Positions 18,168 to 27,197 are shown, counted from the first letter of the stretch. The stretch: DNA of 64,000 bases from Desulfovibrio piger (GCF_900116045.1 NZ_LT630450.1:2132501-2196500), one strand, 5' to 3'. The notes: a model not told the origin generated them from the letters alone. Numbers and translations are program-made.

Positions 18168-18240
18168 AAGCGCGTTTGGGGGATGGGGGGCCCGGGGGGA
18201 AGGCCCCCTTTGGGCGCGAGCAAAGGGGCCTTCCCCCCGG
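18168..18240. repeat. Dispersed long-hairpin repeat, copy 4
   Basis: Begins AAGCGCGTTTGGGGGATGGG; core arms GGGGGGAAGGCCCC and GGGGCCTTCCCCCC. This copy points its core toward the 5' side of the ttuA-like gene, against the usual orientation. Confidence 0.8.
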
Positions 18241-18303
18241 ATGTTCCCTCATCTCCACCCGCTCCGTCGCCGTCGTCTGGACGGCGGGCGGGATGTCTTT
18301 TAT

Positions 18304-18340
18304 ACAGGAAAGGCCCCGTGCGGGCTTTTTTCCTGTTTTT
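18304..18340 (+). terminator. Nested hairpin with T-run upstream of the ttuA-like gene
   Basis: Outer arms ACAGGAAA (18304-18311) and TTTCCTGT (18329-18336) enclose an inner GCCC/GGGC stem, followed by TTTT. It lies 57 bases before the ttuA start and could be a terminator or an attenuator. Confidence 0.35.
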
Positions 18341-18397
18341 GCCATGACATGCCGCCGGAGCACGCCGGGGCATCCACTCTTTCCAAGGAAGACGCCA

Positions 18398-19306
18398 TTG
18401 AAATGCAAGATCTGCAAGGCGACGGCCGTGGTGGCCCTGCGCAGCCACAACGCCGCCTTCTGCCCCGACTGTTACCTCAAGTTCTTTGCCCGTCAGGTGG
18501 AAAAGGGCATCGAAGGCCAGAAGCTCTTCACCCGTGACGAACGCATCCTGGTGGCCCTGTCGGGCGGCAAGGATTCGCTGGCCCTGATGCTGGAGCTTTC
18601 CCGGCAGGGCTATGACGTCACCGGCCTGCACATCGACCTGGGCATCCCGGGATCCTCGCCCGTGGCCCGCGGCGTGGTGGAGCGCTTCTGCGCCAGGCAC
18701 GGCCTGAAGCTCATGGTCAGGGAACTGGCCGCCGAGGGCCTGGCCATCCCGCTGGTCAAGGAGCGCCTCAACCGTCCCGTCTGCTCGGCCTGCGGCAAGA
18801 TCAAGCGGCATTTCTTCAACAAGGTGGCCCTGGACGAAGGTTTCGACGCCCTGGCCACGGGCCACAACCTGGACGACGAGGTGGCGCGCCTGTTCAGCAA
18901 CACCCTGCGCTGGGACACGGCCTATCTTTCGGACCAGGGCCCGCGCCTGGACGGCGAGGACGGCTTTGCCCGCAAGGTCAAGCCCCTGTGGCGCCTGACG
19001 GAGTTCGAGACCGCCAACTATGCCTTCCTCATGGGCATCGAGCATCACTACGCCCCCTGTCCCTACAGCCCCGGCGCCAGCTTCAGCACGCTCAAGGCCC
19101 TGTTGCAGCGTCTGGAAGCGGCCATGCCCGGCCGCAAGCTGGACTTCTACCAGGGCTTCCTGGCCCGCGCCCGGCCGGTGTTCGCCCGCCGCGAGGCCGA
19201 GGAGGGCGTGGAACTGGCGCCCTGCACCAGCTGCGGCTATCCCACCTCGTCCGGCGACATGTGCGGCGTGTGCCGCATCCGTGAAGCCCTCAAGGACAGC
19301 AAGTAG
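18398..19306 (+). CDS. ttuA: TtuA-like tRNA 2-thiolation enzyme (PP-loop ATPase)
   Basis: A 302-residue member of the TtuA/Ncs6 branch of the PP-loop family, which adenylates and then thiolates a tRNA uridine (U54 in TtuA). The start is a TTG preceded by AAGGAAG. Zinc-finger cysteines are C3, C6, C22, C25 at the N-terminus and C276, C279, C289, C292 at the C-terminus. The PP-loop is SGGKDS (55-60). The three [4Fe-4S] cysteines expected in TtuA are at about C129, C132 (CSAC) and C221. ATGHNLDDE follows. All key residues are present. The partner sulfur carrier (TtuB-like) is not in the window. Ncs6-type U34 thiolation is the alternative, but the motif spacing fits TtuA well. Confidence 0.87.
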   Translation: MKCKICKATAVVALRSHNAAFCPDCYLKFFARQVEKGIEGQKLFTRDERILVALSGGKDSLALMLELSRQGYDVTGLHIDLGIPGSSPVARGVVERFCARHGLKLMVRELAAEGLAIPLVKERLNRPVCSACGKIKRHFFNKVALDEGFDALATGHNLDDEVARLFSNTLRWDTAYLSDQGPRLDGEDGFARKVKPLWRLTEFETANYAFLMGIEHHYAPCPYSPGASFSTLKALLQRLEAAMPGRKLDFYQGFLARARPVFARREAEEGVELAPCTSCGYPTSSGDMCGVCRIREALKDSK

Positions 19307-19331
19307 CCTTGGTTGCCCAAGACAGATCATG

Positions 19332-19368
19332 GCGGGGAGGGGCGGCGCCCCTCCCTGTCCCCGCTTTT
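19332..19368 (+). terminator. Probable terminator of the ttuA-like gene
   Basis: Outer stem GCGGGGA / TCCCCGC with an inner GGGGC/GCCCC hairpin, followed by TTTT; 26 bases past the stop codon. Confidence 0.55.
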
Positions 19369-19669
19369 CTCCCCGGCCGGGTGCCGCTGCGGCCGGGCTG
19401 GGCCGGAAGACTGCCCCAGAAGGCGCGGCTCCATGCCTGCCGCCCCGGAGCCGCACAAACAGGGCGCGGACAGGAGGTGGCCCGGCGCGCTGGCCGGGAG
19501 CATCCTTTCCCCCCGGCCGGACGATGGTGCCGGGCACGGCCTGCCGGAGACGCGTCCGGGGTGTCCGCGGGGGGCTTCGTGTCTTCCGGGGGAATGGCCC
19601 GCCGTGCCCGTCCCTTCCCGACGGCAGGCGATATGGCGGACGGGGCCGTGATCGCAAGGGAGGCCCGTC
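19369..19669. other. GC-rich gap upstream of the large helicase
   Basis: About 300 bases with no recognisable gene, repeat copy or convincing promoter. Open frames here lack ribosome-binding sites and have arginine/proline-rich composition typical of spurious GC-rich frames. GGGAGGCCCGTC before 19670 supplies a ribosome-binding site for the helicase. Confidence 0.4.
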
Positions 19670-22600
19670 ATGGGCGTTGCTGAATATGTCCGGGCCCTGC
19701 TGGCCTCGGACACGCTGGGGCCGCAGGTGCGGCACCACCGCTGCGAGTCCGCGCGTGCGGCCGTGTACGCGGAAAGCCGCCTGCCCTGGCCCGCGGCCAT
19801 CCGGCGCACGCTGGAGGAACGCGGCCTGAGCGGCCTTTACAGCCACCAGGCCCTGGCCACGGACCACATCCGCGCCGGGCATTCCGTGGTGGTGGCCACG
19901 CCCACGGCCAGCGGCAAGAGCCTGATCTACAACCTGCCGGTGCTGGAACGCCATCTGCGTGACAGCGAGGCCCGCGCCCTCTATCTTTTCCCGCTCAAGG
20001 CCCTGGCCCAGGACCAGCTGGCCGGGCTGCAACGCCTGGTCTCCGGCTGGCCCGAAGAGGCCCGGCCCACGGCCGCCCTCTACGACGGCGACACCAGCGA
20101 CCATTTCCGGCGCAAGATCCGCCGCGACCCGCCCACGGTGCTCATCAGCAATCCCGAGATGCTGCACCTGGCCCTGCTGCCGCACCATGAGCAGTGGGCC
20201 CCCTTCCTGGCCGGGCTCTCCCACATCGTGGTGGACGAGGCCCACACCTACCGCGGCGTGTTCGGCGCGCATATGGCGGGCGTGTTCCGCCGCCTCAACC
20301 GGCTGGCCGCCCATTACGGCGCCGCGCCGTCCTATGTGTTCTGCACGGCCACGGTGGGCAATCCCGGCGAGCTGGCCGCATCGCTCTCCGGCCTCGACCT
20401 GCTGCCCGGCCGCCGGCCGCCCGTGGTGGTGGACCAGTCCGGCGCGCCGCAGGGCGCACGGCATTACGTCTTCCTCGATCCCGACCAGAGCCCGGCCACG
20501 GCGGCCATCGACCTGCTGCGGGCCGCGCTGGCGCGCAAGCTGCGCACCATCGTCTACTGCCGTTCCCGCCGCATGACCGAACTGGTCAGCCTGTGGGCCG
20601 GGAGCCTTTCCGGGCCGTGGGCGGGCCGCATCTCCGCCTATCGCGCGGGATTTTTGCCCGAGGAACGCCGCCAGATCGAGGCCCGCATGGCCTCGGGCGA
20701 GCTGCTGGCCGTGGTCAGCACCAGCGCCCTGGAGCTGGGCATCGACATCGGCGGGCTGGATGTCTGCATTCTGGTGGGCTATCCGGGCACCATCATGTCC
20801 ACCCTGCAACGGGGCGGGCGCGTGGGCCGGGCACAGCAGGAATCGGCCGTGGTGCTGGTGGCGGGCGAGGACGCGCTGGACCAGTATTTCATGAGCCATC
20901 CCGAAGACTTTTTCAGCCGCCCGGCGGAAAAGGCCGTGGTCAATCCCTGGAACGAGGTCATCCTGGCCCGGCATCTGGAGTGCGCGGCCGCCGAGCTGCC
21001 CCTGTCCGCCCGCGATCCCTGGCTGGCCCCGGCCCCGGCGCAGGAGGCCCTGCGTGATCTGGCGGCCCGGGGACGCCTGCTGCTCTCCGCCGACGGCAGC
21101 CAGTGGCTGGCCGCCCGCAAGCGGCCGCAGCGGCTGGTGGACCTGCGCGGGACGGGCCGGAGCTTCGTCATCGAGGACAGCGAGGGCACGGTCATCGGTT
21201 CCGTGGACGGCTTCCGGGCCTGGCGCGAGACCCATGCGGGCGCGGTCTACCTGCACCGGGGCCGCAGCTATGTCATCGAGGAGATGGACCCGGCGGCGGG
21301 CCGGGTGCGGGCCCGTCAGGCCAAAGTGGACTGGTTCACGCGGGTGCGCGGCCACAAGAGCACGGACATCCTTGAGGAGCTGGAGCGCCGCCCCCTGGGG
21401 CGCGGCGTGGTCTGCCGGGGGCGGCTGCGCATCATCGACACCATCACCGGCTACGAGAAGCGCAGCACGCGCGACAACCGCCTGCTGACCATCGTGCCGC
21501 TGGAAGCGCCGCCGCAGATCTTCGAGACCGAGGGCCTGTGGTACGTCATCCCCGAGAGCTGCCGCCGGCGTCTGGAAGAGGATTTCGTGCATTTCATGGG
21601 CTCCATCCATGCCTGCGAGCATACGGCCATCGGCATGCTGCCCCTGCTGGTCATGGCCGACCGCAACGATTTCGGCGGCATCTCCATCCCGCTCCATCCC
21701 CAGACCGGCCTGGCCTGCGTCTTCATCTATGACGGCCTGCCCGGCGGCGCGGGCCTGACGCGCCAGGCCTTCGGCCATGCCCGCGAGCTGCTGGAGGTCT
21801 GCGCGGCGGTCATCGAGGCCTGCCCCTGCGAGGACGGCTGCCCCTCCTGCGTGCATTCGCCCAAGTGCGGTTCGGGCAACCGGCCCATCAGCAAGGCCGG
21901 GGCCCTGCGCCTGATCCGCGACCTGCTGGCGCCCGGAGCGGATGCCGAGGGCGAGGCCCTGTGCGCCGACCTGCGCATCAGTCCGCCGCCGGAACTGCTG
22001 CCGCCCCGGCCCGTGGACGAGCCCGCGGCCCCGGTGCCGCCGCCCGTGCCGGACATGGCGGCCATCATGGCGGCCTGGGCCGGGCAGTCCTCCGCTGCGG
22101 CCCCGGCGGTACCTGCGGGGCAGGCCGGGCAGGGGCCCCGGACAGACATCGCCGGCGCCGGGAAGGGGGAGGCCGCGCCCCCGGGAGACATGCCTCCGCA
22201 GGACGGGCCTATCGAGGGCGGCGGGGGAGAGGCTTGCGCGGATGGCGGCAGCCCGCAGGATGGGCCGTCCGCCGCAGCCGGGAAGCTTTTGGGCAAACGG
22301 GCCACCTGCCCGGCCGCAGCTGCGGGAATGGCCGGATACAGGGCTGTGGGCGGCGCGGGACACCCGGACGATCAGGGGGCTTCCCCGCGTCCCGTATCCC
22401 CGGCGGCAGGACGGAAGACCGGCGGGGCCACGGCAGCGGCCGCCCGTCCGGCGGCGCAAAGGCCGGAGCCCACGGCTCCCGCCGTGTCTGCCGGTGGCGC
22501 GGGCAGCACCCGGGTCCGCCCCGGGCCCGGTGTGGGCGCGCTGGGCAGGCCGCCGGAACAGTATCTGGTCTTCGACGTGGAGACCCGGCGCAGCGCCGCC

Positions 22601-23092
22601 GAGGTGGGCGGCTGGAACAGGGCCGACCGCATGGGCGTGAGCATCGCCGTGGCCTATGACAGCCGGGCCGACGATTTCTTCACCTACACGCAGGAGGCCC
22701 TGCCGGAGCTCTTTGCCCGCATGCGGGCCGCGCAGCTGGTGGTGGGCTTCAATTCCTTCCGTTTCGACTACGCGGTGCTTTCGGCCTTCGCGCCCTTCGA
22801 TCTGCGGGCCCTGCCGGGCCTTGACCTCTTGCGCCGGGTGCAGGACAGTCTCAAGTACCGGGTGTCCCTGGACAATCTGGGGCAGGCGACCCTGGGCGAG
22901 CCCAAGAGCGCCGACGGCCTGCAGGCCCTGCGCTGGTGGCAGGAAGGGCGGCTGGACGACATCGCCGCCTACTGCCGCAAGGACGTGGACCTGACGCGGC
23001 GGCTCTATCTGTTCGGGCTGGAACACGGCTGGTTGCTTTTCACCAACAAGGCCGGGCAGCGCGTGCGCGTGCCCGTGGATTTCAGGCAGTGA
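19670..23092 (+). CDS. MrfA/YprA-like superfamily 2 helicase fused to a YprB/MrfB-like exonuclease domain
   Basis: An 1140-residue protein with three parts. Residues 1-500 are a DExH helicase: ATPTASGKS at 76-84, DEAH at 189-192, FCTATVGN, and STSALELGIDIGG..QRGGRVGRA. Residues 500-765 carry the DUF1998-type region ending in a four-cysteine cluster (CPCEDGCPSCVHSPKC, about 717-733), as in MrfA of Bacillus. A 200-residue Ala/Gly/Pro-rich linker follows. Residues 963-1140 are an RNase H-like exonuclease: D and E in FDVETRR (969, 971), D in NSFRFDY (about 1033), and Y-x3-D in YCRKD (1101, 1105), a DEDD set. In Bacillus the two activities are separate neighbouring genes acting in mitomycin damage repair; a repair role here is inference. 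The next gene starts one base after the stop. Confidence 0.88.
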   Translation: MGVAEYVRALLASDTLGPQVRHHRCESARAAVYAESRLPWPAAIRRTLEERGLSGLYSHQALATDHIRAGHSVVVATPTASGKSLIYNLPVLERHLRDSEARALYLFPLKALAQDQLAGLQRLVSGWPEEARPTAALYDGDTSDHFRRKIRRDPPTVLISNPEMLHLALLPHHEQWAPFLAGLSHIVVDEAHTYRGVFGAHMAGVFRRLNRLAAHYGAAPSYVFCTATVGNPGELAASLSGLDLLPGRRPPVVVDQSGAPQGARHYVFLDPDQSPATAAIDLLRAALARKLRTIVYCRSRRMTELVSLWAGSLSGPWAGRISAYRAGFLPEERRQIEARMASGELLAVVSTSALELGIDIGGLDVCILVGYPGTIMSTLQRGGRVGRAQQESAVVLVAGEDALDQYFMSHPEDFFSRPAEKAVVNPWNEVILARHLECAAAELPLSARDPWLAPAPAQEALRDLAARGRLLLSADGSQWLAARKRPQRLVDLRGTGRSFVIEDSEGTVIGSVDGFRAWRETHAGAVYLHRGRSYVIEEMDPAAGRVRARQAKVDWFTRVRGHKSTDILEELERRPLGRGVVCRGRLRIIDTITGYEKRSTRDNRLLTIVPLEAPPQIFETEGLWYVIPESCRRRLEEDFVHFMGSIHACEHTAIGMLPLLVMADRNDFGGISIPLHPQTGLACVFIYDGLPGGAGLTRQAFGHARELLEVCAAVIEACPCEDGCPSCVHSPKCGSGNRPISKAGALRLIRDLLAPGADAEGEALCADLRISPPPELLPPRPVDEPAAPVPPPVPDMAAIMAAWAGQSSAAAPAVPAGQAGQGPRTDIAGAGKGEAAPPGDMPPQDGPIEGGGGEACADGGSPQDGPSAAAGKLLGKRATCPAAAAGMAGYRAVGGAGHPDDQGASPRPVSPAAGRKTGGATAAAARPAAQRPEPTAPAVSAGGAGSTRVRPGPGVGALGRPPEQYLVFDVETRRSAAEVGGWNRADRMGVSIAVAYDSRADDFFTYTQEALPELFARMRAAQLVVGFNSFRFDYAVLSAFAPFDLRALPGLDLLRRVQDSLKYRVSLDNLGQATLGEPKSADGLQALRWWQEGRLDDIAAYCRKDVDLTRRLYLFGLEHGWLLFTNKAGQRVRVPVDFRQ

Positions 23093-23093
23093 C

Positions 23094-24389
23094 ATGGAGA
23101 CGGCGGAAAAGATCATCCAATGGCGGCGGGAGCTGCACCGGCACCCGGAAGAAGGCTGGACGGAATTCTGGACCACGGGTTTCGTGGCCCGGCAGCTGGC
23201 GGACATGGGCCTTGCCCCGCGTGTGGGGCAGGAGGTCATCGACCCTGCCGCGCGCATGGGCCTGCCCGTGCCCGGGGTCGAAGCCCGGGCACGGCAGCGG
23301 GCGCTGGCGGAAGGTCTGGAACCGTGCTGGCTGGAGCGCATGGGCCGGACCACGGGCCTGGTGGCCGATGCGGGCCCGGCGGACGCGCCCCTGGCGCTGG
23401 TGCTGCGCTGCGACATGGACGCCCTGCCGCTGATGGAAGCGCAGGAGGCTTCCCACCGGCCCGTGCGCGAGGGCTTCGCCTCCCGGCATGAGGGCCTGTG
23501 CCATGCCTGCGGCCATGACGGCCATATGGCCCTGGGCCTGGGGCTGGCGGCCCTGCTGACGGCGCCGGGCGCGGCCCCCCTGCGGCAGCGGGTGCGCCTG
23601 CTGTTCCAGCCTGCCGAGGAAGGCGTGCGCGGCGCGGCGTCCATGATCGCCCATGTGGCGGGGGCGCGGCATTTCCTGGCCGTGCACATCGGTCTGGGGG
23701 CCCCGCGCAGCGGCGATCTGGTCACCGGTGTGGGCGCCTTTCTGGCCACCAGCAAATTCGATGTCCGCTTCACGGGCCGGGCGGCCCATGCGGGCGCGGC
23801 CCCCGAACAGGGGCGGGACGCCCTCAAGGGCGCGGCGTCGGCCCTGCTGGGCCTGCATGCCCTGCCCCGTCACGGTCACGGCACCAGCCGCATCTGCGTG
23901 GGGCGCCTGGAAGGCGGCAGCAGCCGCAACACCGTGCCCGCCTCGGCCTTCATGGCCTGCGAGACGCGCGGCAACACCAGCGAGGTCAATGACGACATGC
24001 TGCGGCGCGCCCGGGACGTCATCGCGGGCGCGGCCGCCATGCACGGGCTGGAATGGCGGCTCGACGTGGTGGGCGGCGCGCCTTCGGCGGCGAGCGACGC
24101 GGCCTTCGCGGACCTGCTGGCCCGCTGCGCCCGGGACCTGCCGCCCGATGCCCGGGGCGGAGGCTGCTTTGCGCCGTCCCGGATCCGTGAGCGGGGCGAC
24201 ATGGGCGCCAGCGATGACGCCACGACCCTGATGCGGGCCGTGCAGGCGCAGGGCGGGCTGGCGGCCTATGCCTTCCTGGGGGCCGATCTGGCGGCCGGGC
24301 ACCATCAGCCGGATTTTGATTTCGACGAGGCCGTGCTCTGGCCCGGCGTGCGCTGGCTGGAAAAGGTCTGCCGGGAGCTGGCCGGCTAG
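23094..24389 (+). CDS. M20 family amidohydrolase, AbgA-like (p-aminobenzoyl-glutamate hydrolase)
   Basis: A 431-residue zinc peptidase closely matching the pattern of E. coli AbgA, which with AbgB splits p-aminobenzoyl-glutamate from folate breakdown. Shared features include the start WRRELHRHPEEGWTEF, a long insertion RMGLPVPGVEARAR, LRCDMDALPLMEAQEASHRP, the metal site CHACGHDGH, FQPAEEGVRGAASMI with the catalytic glutamate pair, and AAGHHQPDFDFDE near the end. No AbgB or AbgT partner is next to it, so it may act alone or on other amides. It begins one base after the helicase stop, so the two are probably co-transcribed although functionally unrelated. Confidence 0.85.
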   Translation: METAEKIIQWRRELHRHPEEGWTEFWTTGFVARQLADMGLAPRVGQEVIDPAARMGLPVPGVEARARQRALAEGLEPCWLERMGRTTGLVADAGPADAPLALVLRCDMDALPLMEAQEASHRPVREGFASRHEGLCHACGHDGHMALGLGLAALLTAPGAAPLRQRVRLLFQPAEEGVRGAASMIAHVAGARHFLAVHIGLGAPRSGDLVTGVGAFLATSKFDVRFTGRAAHAGAAPEQGRDALKGAASALLGLHALPRHGHGTSRICVGRLEGGSSRNTVPASAFMACETRGNTSEVNDDMLRRARDVIAGAAAMHGLEWRLDVVGGAPSAASDAAFADLLARCARDLPPDARGGGCFAPSRIRERGDMGASDDATTLMRAVQAQGGLAAYAFLGADLAAGHHQPDFDFDEAVLWPGVRWLEKVCRELAG

Positions 24390-24987
24390 GACGCGCCCGG
24401 GCGCGATGTTTTTCCGGGGCAGGGGATCGCCTTGCTCCTGCTGCGGCCGCCCTCGTCTTCCCGCGTCGCGGCGGGCGCGGGCCTGCGGGCCGTCCCTGGT
24501 CGCGGGCCGCGCGCAAGGGAGGGGGCCTTCCTCCCGGCCCTTCCTTCCTCCGGCGTCTTTTATCTGGAGGCGGGAAGGCTTCGGGGACGCAGGTGTCTGG
24601 GGGCGGTGTGTGGGCGGCCTCTGGCGGCCCCCGGGAGAAAAACGACCGTTCGGCAGATGCCGCTGCGGCGCCCGGGGCGGGCCCCGCAGGCCTGCGGGAC
24701 CGTGCTGCGCCGCGGGGCGGCACGCATCGGCCCCGATTTTTTCCACATCGGGGAAGTTTTTTTTAACTGCCTGTCCGGGCAGGAAGAATTTTTCAGGGAT
24801 CCCCTGCCGTCACCGGCGGGGTGGGTGGAGAAAAACGCCACTTTCCACATTCTGGTCGAAAAACAACAGGCCCCTGCTGCTGTTCATTCTGGTAACATGT
24901 GGGAATAACAGGAAAAATATTCACGGCATGCATCCTGCATCCTGTCCGCCATCCCGGACGCCGCCATCCGGCAAAGGCGTCGGGCAG
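24390..24987. other. Long intergenic region upstream of gamma-glutamyltranspeptidase
   Basis: About 600 bases without a supported gene. A weak hairpin (CCTTCCTCC..GGAGGCGGGAAGG, 24539-24574) and a T-rich stretch (GTTTTTTTTAACTGCC, near 24757) are visible. GC content falls from about 24730 on, which suggests a promoter region for the next gene, but I could not pick boxes with confidence. Confidence 0.4.
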
Positions 24988-25002
24988 ATGAAGGAATGCA
25001 TG

Positions 25003-26763
25003 ATGGAAAGACGAAAGTTCCTGTATTCGGCACTGGCCGCGGCCTCGCTGGCGGCCATCCCGGCCGCGCGGAGCAGCGCGTCCGCCACCACCACGACAGC
25101 ACGCAGGGAAGGGAGCTCGCCCATGACACCTTCCCAGAGACAGAACCCCATGAGCTGCAACGGCATGGTCACATCGCCGCACTATCTGGCCAGCCAGGCC
25201 GGGCTGGACATCCTGCGGCGCGGCGGTACGGCCATCGACGCGGCGGTGGCCACGGCCGCCACCCTGGCCGTGGTCTATCCGCAGATGTGCACGCTGGGCG
25301 GCGACAATTTCTGGCTCATCTATGACGCCCGCGCGGGCAGGATGAAGGCCCTCAATGCCAGCGGCCGCGCCGGGGAAAAGGCCAGCATCGACTTTTATCG
25401 CGGCCGGGGGCTGACAAAGATCCCGGCGCGCGGCTATCTGGCCGCCAATACCGTGCCGGGCGTGGTCTCGGGCTGGGACGAGGCCTGGAAGTACAGCCGG
25501 TCGGCCCTGGGCTCGCAGCTCTCCTTCGCCTCCCTGCTGGACACGGCGCGCGAACTGGCGGAGCGGGGCTTCCCGGTCAGCACGTCGCTGGCCTGGTGGA
25601 GCAAGGTGGACACGGACCCCACGGATCAGGAGTTCCGTAATCTCCAGCGCTATCCGGGCTTCGCGGCCACCTATCTCAAGGATGGTAAGCCGTACGGGCT
25701 GGGCGAGATCATGCGCCTGCCCGAGCTGGCGGCCACGCTGGCCCTGCTGGCGGACAAGGGCGCGGACGAGTTCTACAAGGGGTCCATCGCCGCGGCCATC
25801 GCAGCGGACCTGGAAAAGAACGGCGGCCTGCTCACCGCGCGGGATTTCGCCCGGCATACGGCCGACTGGGTGGAGCCCATCTCCGTGCCCTATCGTGATT
25901 GCCGTGCCTACAACTTCCCGCCCAACACCCAGGGCATGGCCTCGCTGGAGATCCTGAACATCCTCAACAATTTCGACCTGTCGCGGATACAGGAAGGCAG
26001 CGCGGACTATTACCACCTCATCATCGAGGCCACCAAGGAGGCCTTCCTCGACCGCGATACCTACCTTTCCGACCCGGCCTTCGTGGACATCCCGCTGGAG
26101 CGCCTGCTCTCGGCCGGGCACGGCAAGCGGCAGGCCGCCCGCATCCGCATGGACAGGGCCGCCAGCAACCTTGCGCCCCTGGACCCCAAGGGCGATACCA
26201 TCTGGCTGGGCGTGGTGGACGGTCAGGGCAATGCCGTTTCCCTCATCCAGAGCATCTACCATGACTTCGGTTCCGGCATCGTGCCCCGGGGCACGGGGGT
26301 GCTGCTCCAGAACCGGGGCAGCTTCTTCTCCCTCGACCCCGCGCACGTCAATTGCCTCGAGCCCGGCAAGCGCACCTTCCACACCCTGAACCCGGCCATG
26401 CTGCTCAGGGACGGCAAGCCCTTCCTGGTCTACGGCACCATGGGCGGCGAGGGACAGCCCCAGACGCAGGCCGCCATCGCCACCCGCGTGCTGGATTACG
26501 GCATGACCCCGCAGGAAGCCATCGACGCGCCCCGCTGGCTGTACGGCCGCACCTGGGGCAAGGCCAGCAACGACCTCAAGCTGGAAGGCCGCATCCCCGC
26601 TGACGTGGCCGACGAGCTGGCCCGGCGCGGGCACCCCGTGCGCCGGGTGGAGGACTATACCGATACCATGGGCCATGCGGGCGCCATCCGCATCGACCCG
26701 CAGACCGGCGTGCTCCAGGGCGGTACGGACCCGCGCGGCGACGGCCTGGCCTGCGGCTATTAG
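25003..26763 (+). CDS. Gamma-glutamyltranspeptidase family protein with twin-arginine signal
   Basis: A 586-residue Ntn-hydrolase of the gamma-glutamyltransferase family, exported by its N-terminus. The sequence MERRKFLYSALAAASLAAIP has the twin-arginine motif and hydrophobic core of a Tat or lipid-free Sec/Tat signal. I chose the ATG six bases after AAGGAA; ATGs at 24988 and 25000 are alternatives. The catalytic threonine that becomes the N-terminus of the small chain is in GDTIWLGVVDGQGNAVSL (about T399). Other family motifs are GGTAIDAAVATAATLAVVYP, LGGDNFWLIYD and TMGGEGQPQ (replacing the usual PGG). It could act on glutathione or on acyl-homoserine or cephalosporin-like amides; the substrate is not decidable. 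Single-gene unit. Confidence 0.88.
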   Translation: MERRKFLYSALAAASLAAIPAARSSASATTTTARREGSSPMTPSQRQNPMSCNGMVTSPHYLASQAGLDILRRGGTAIDAAVATAATLAVVYPQMCTLGGDNFWLIYDARAGRMKALNASGRAGEKASIDFYRGRGLTKIPARGYLAANTVPGVVSGWDEAWKYSRSALGSQLSFASLLDTARELAERGFPVSTSLAWWSKVDTDPTDQEFRNLQRYPGFAATYLKDGKPYGLGEIMRLPELAATLALLADKGADEFYKGSIAAAIAADLEKNGGLLTARDFARHTADWVEPISVPYRDCRAYNFPPNTQGMASLEILNILNNFDLSRIQEGSADYYHLIIEATKEAFLDRDTYLSDPAFVDIPLERLLSAGHGKRQAARIRMDRAASNLAPLDPKGDTIWLGVVDGQGNAVSLIQSIYHDFGSGIVPRGTGVLLQNRGSFFSLDPAHVNCLEPGKRTFHTLNPAMLLRDGKPFLVYGTMGGEGQPQTQAAIATRVLDYGMTPQEAIDAPRWLYGRTWGKASNDLKLEGRIPADVADELARRGHPVRRVEDYTDTMGHAGAIRIDPQTGVLQGGTDPRGDGLACGY

Positions 26764-26903
26764 ACCGGGCGGCGGAGCGCCGTTCCCGGTGGGGAGGCGA
26801 GCTGCCCTGTGATGGCCGCTTCCGGCCGCAGCAGGCTCCCGGACAGGGCCGCGACGGCAACGCGGGAGCGTTGTCCGGTGGAAAGGCCCGACCACACAAA
26901 CGT

Positions 26904-26933
26904 AAAAAAGCCCCGGCATTGCCGGGGCTTTTT
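26904..26933. terminator. Bidirectional terminator after the gamma-glutamyltranspeptidase gene
   Basis: AAAAAAGCCCCGGC-ATT-GCCGGGGCTTTTT, a perfect stem with A-run and T-run on opposite sides, 140 bases past the stop; usable from both strands. Confidence 0.88.
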
Positions 26934-27068
26934 CGTTGTTTCGGCACTGTGTTCATGGGCAAGGAGCATGCGGGGACATGTCACCTTAGCCGCGTTTTCT
27001 TCGCCTTTCCGGGAGACCTTCGCCACAAGGAAGGCCGTCATCCTGCCGCGGCCTCCCATCCTCCCGTC

Positions 27069-27151
27069 AAAGCGCGTTTGAGGAAGGGGTGGGGGCCTGG
27101 GGGAGGGGGAACCCTCTTTGCGCGCCAGCCAAAGGGGGGCCCCCTCCTCCA
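27069..27151. repeat. Dispersed long-hairpin repeat, copy 5
   Basis: Begins AAAGCGCGTTTGAGGAAGGG; core arms CTGGGGGAGGGGGAACCC and GGGGGCCCCCTCCTCCAG. It lies 46 bases past the panB stop with its core toward the gene. Confidence 0.8.
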
Positions 27152-27197
27152 GATAACAGCCACTGCGCGGCCAGCCGCAGCCCGCAACGGTGGCGGC

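Noticed and set aside
18068-23827. A 1919-codon open frame on the minus strand over ttuA and the helicase
   Set aside because: It runs antisense to well-supported genes, and its translation is low-complexity without any family motif. Long spurious frames are expected at this GC content.
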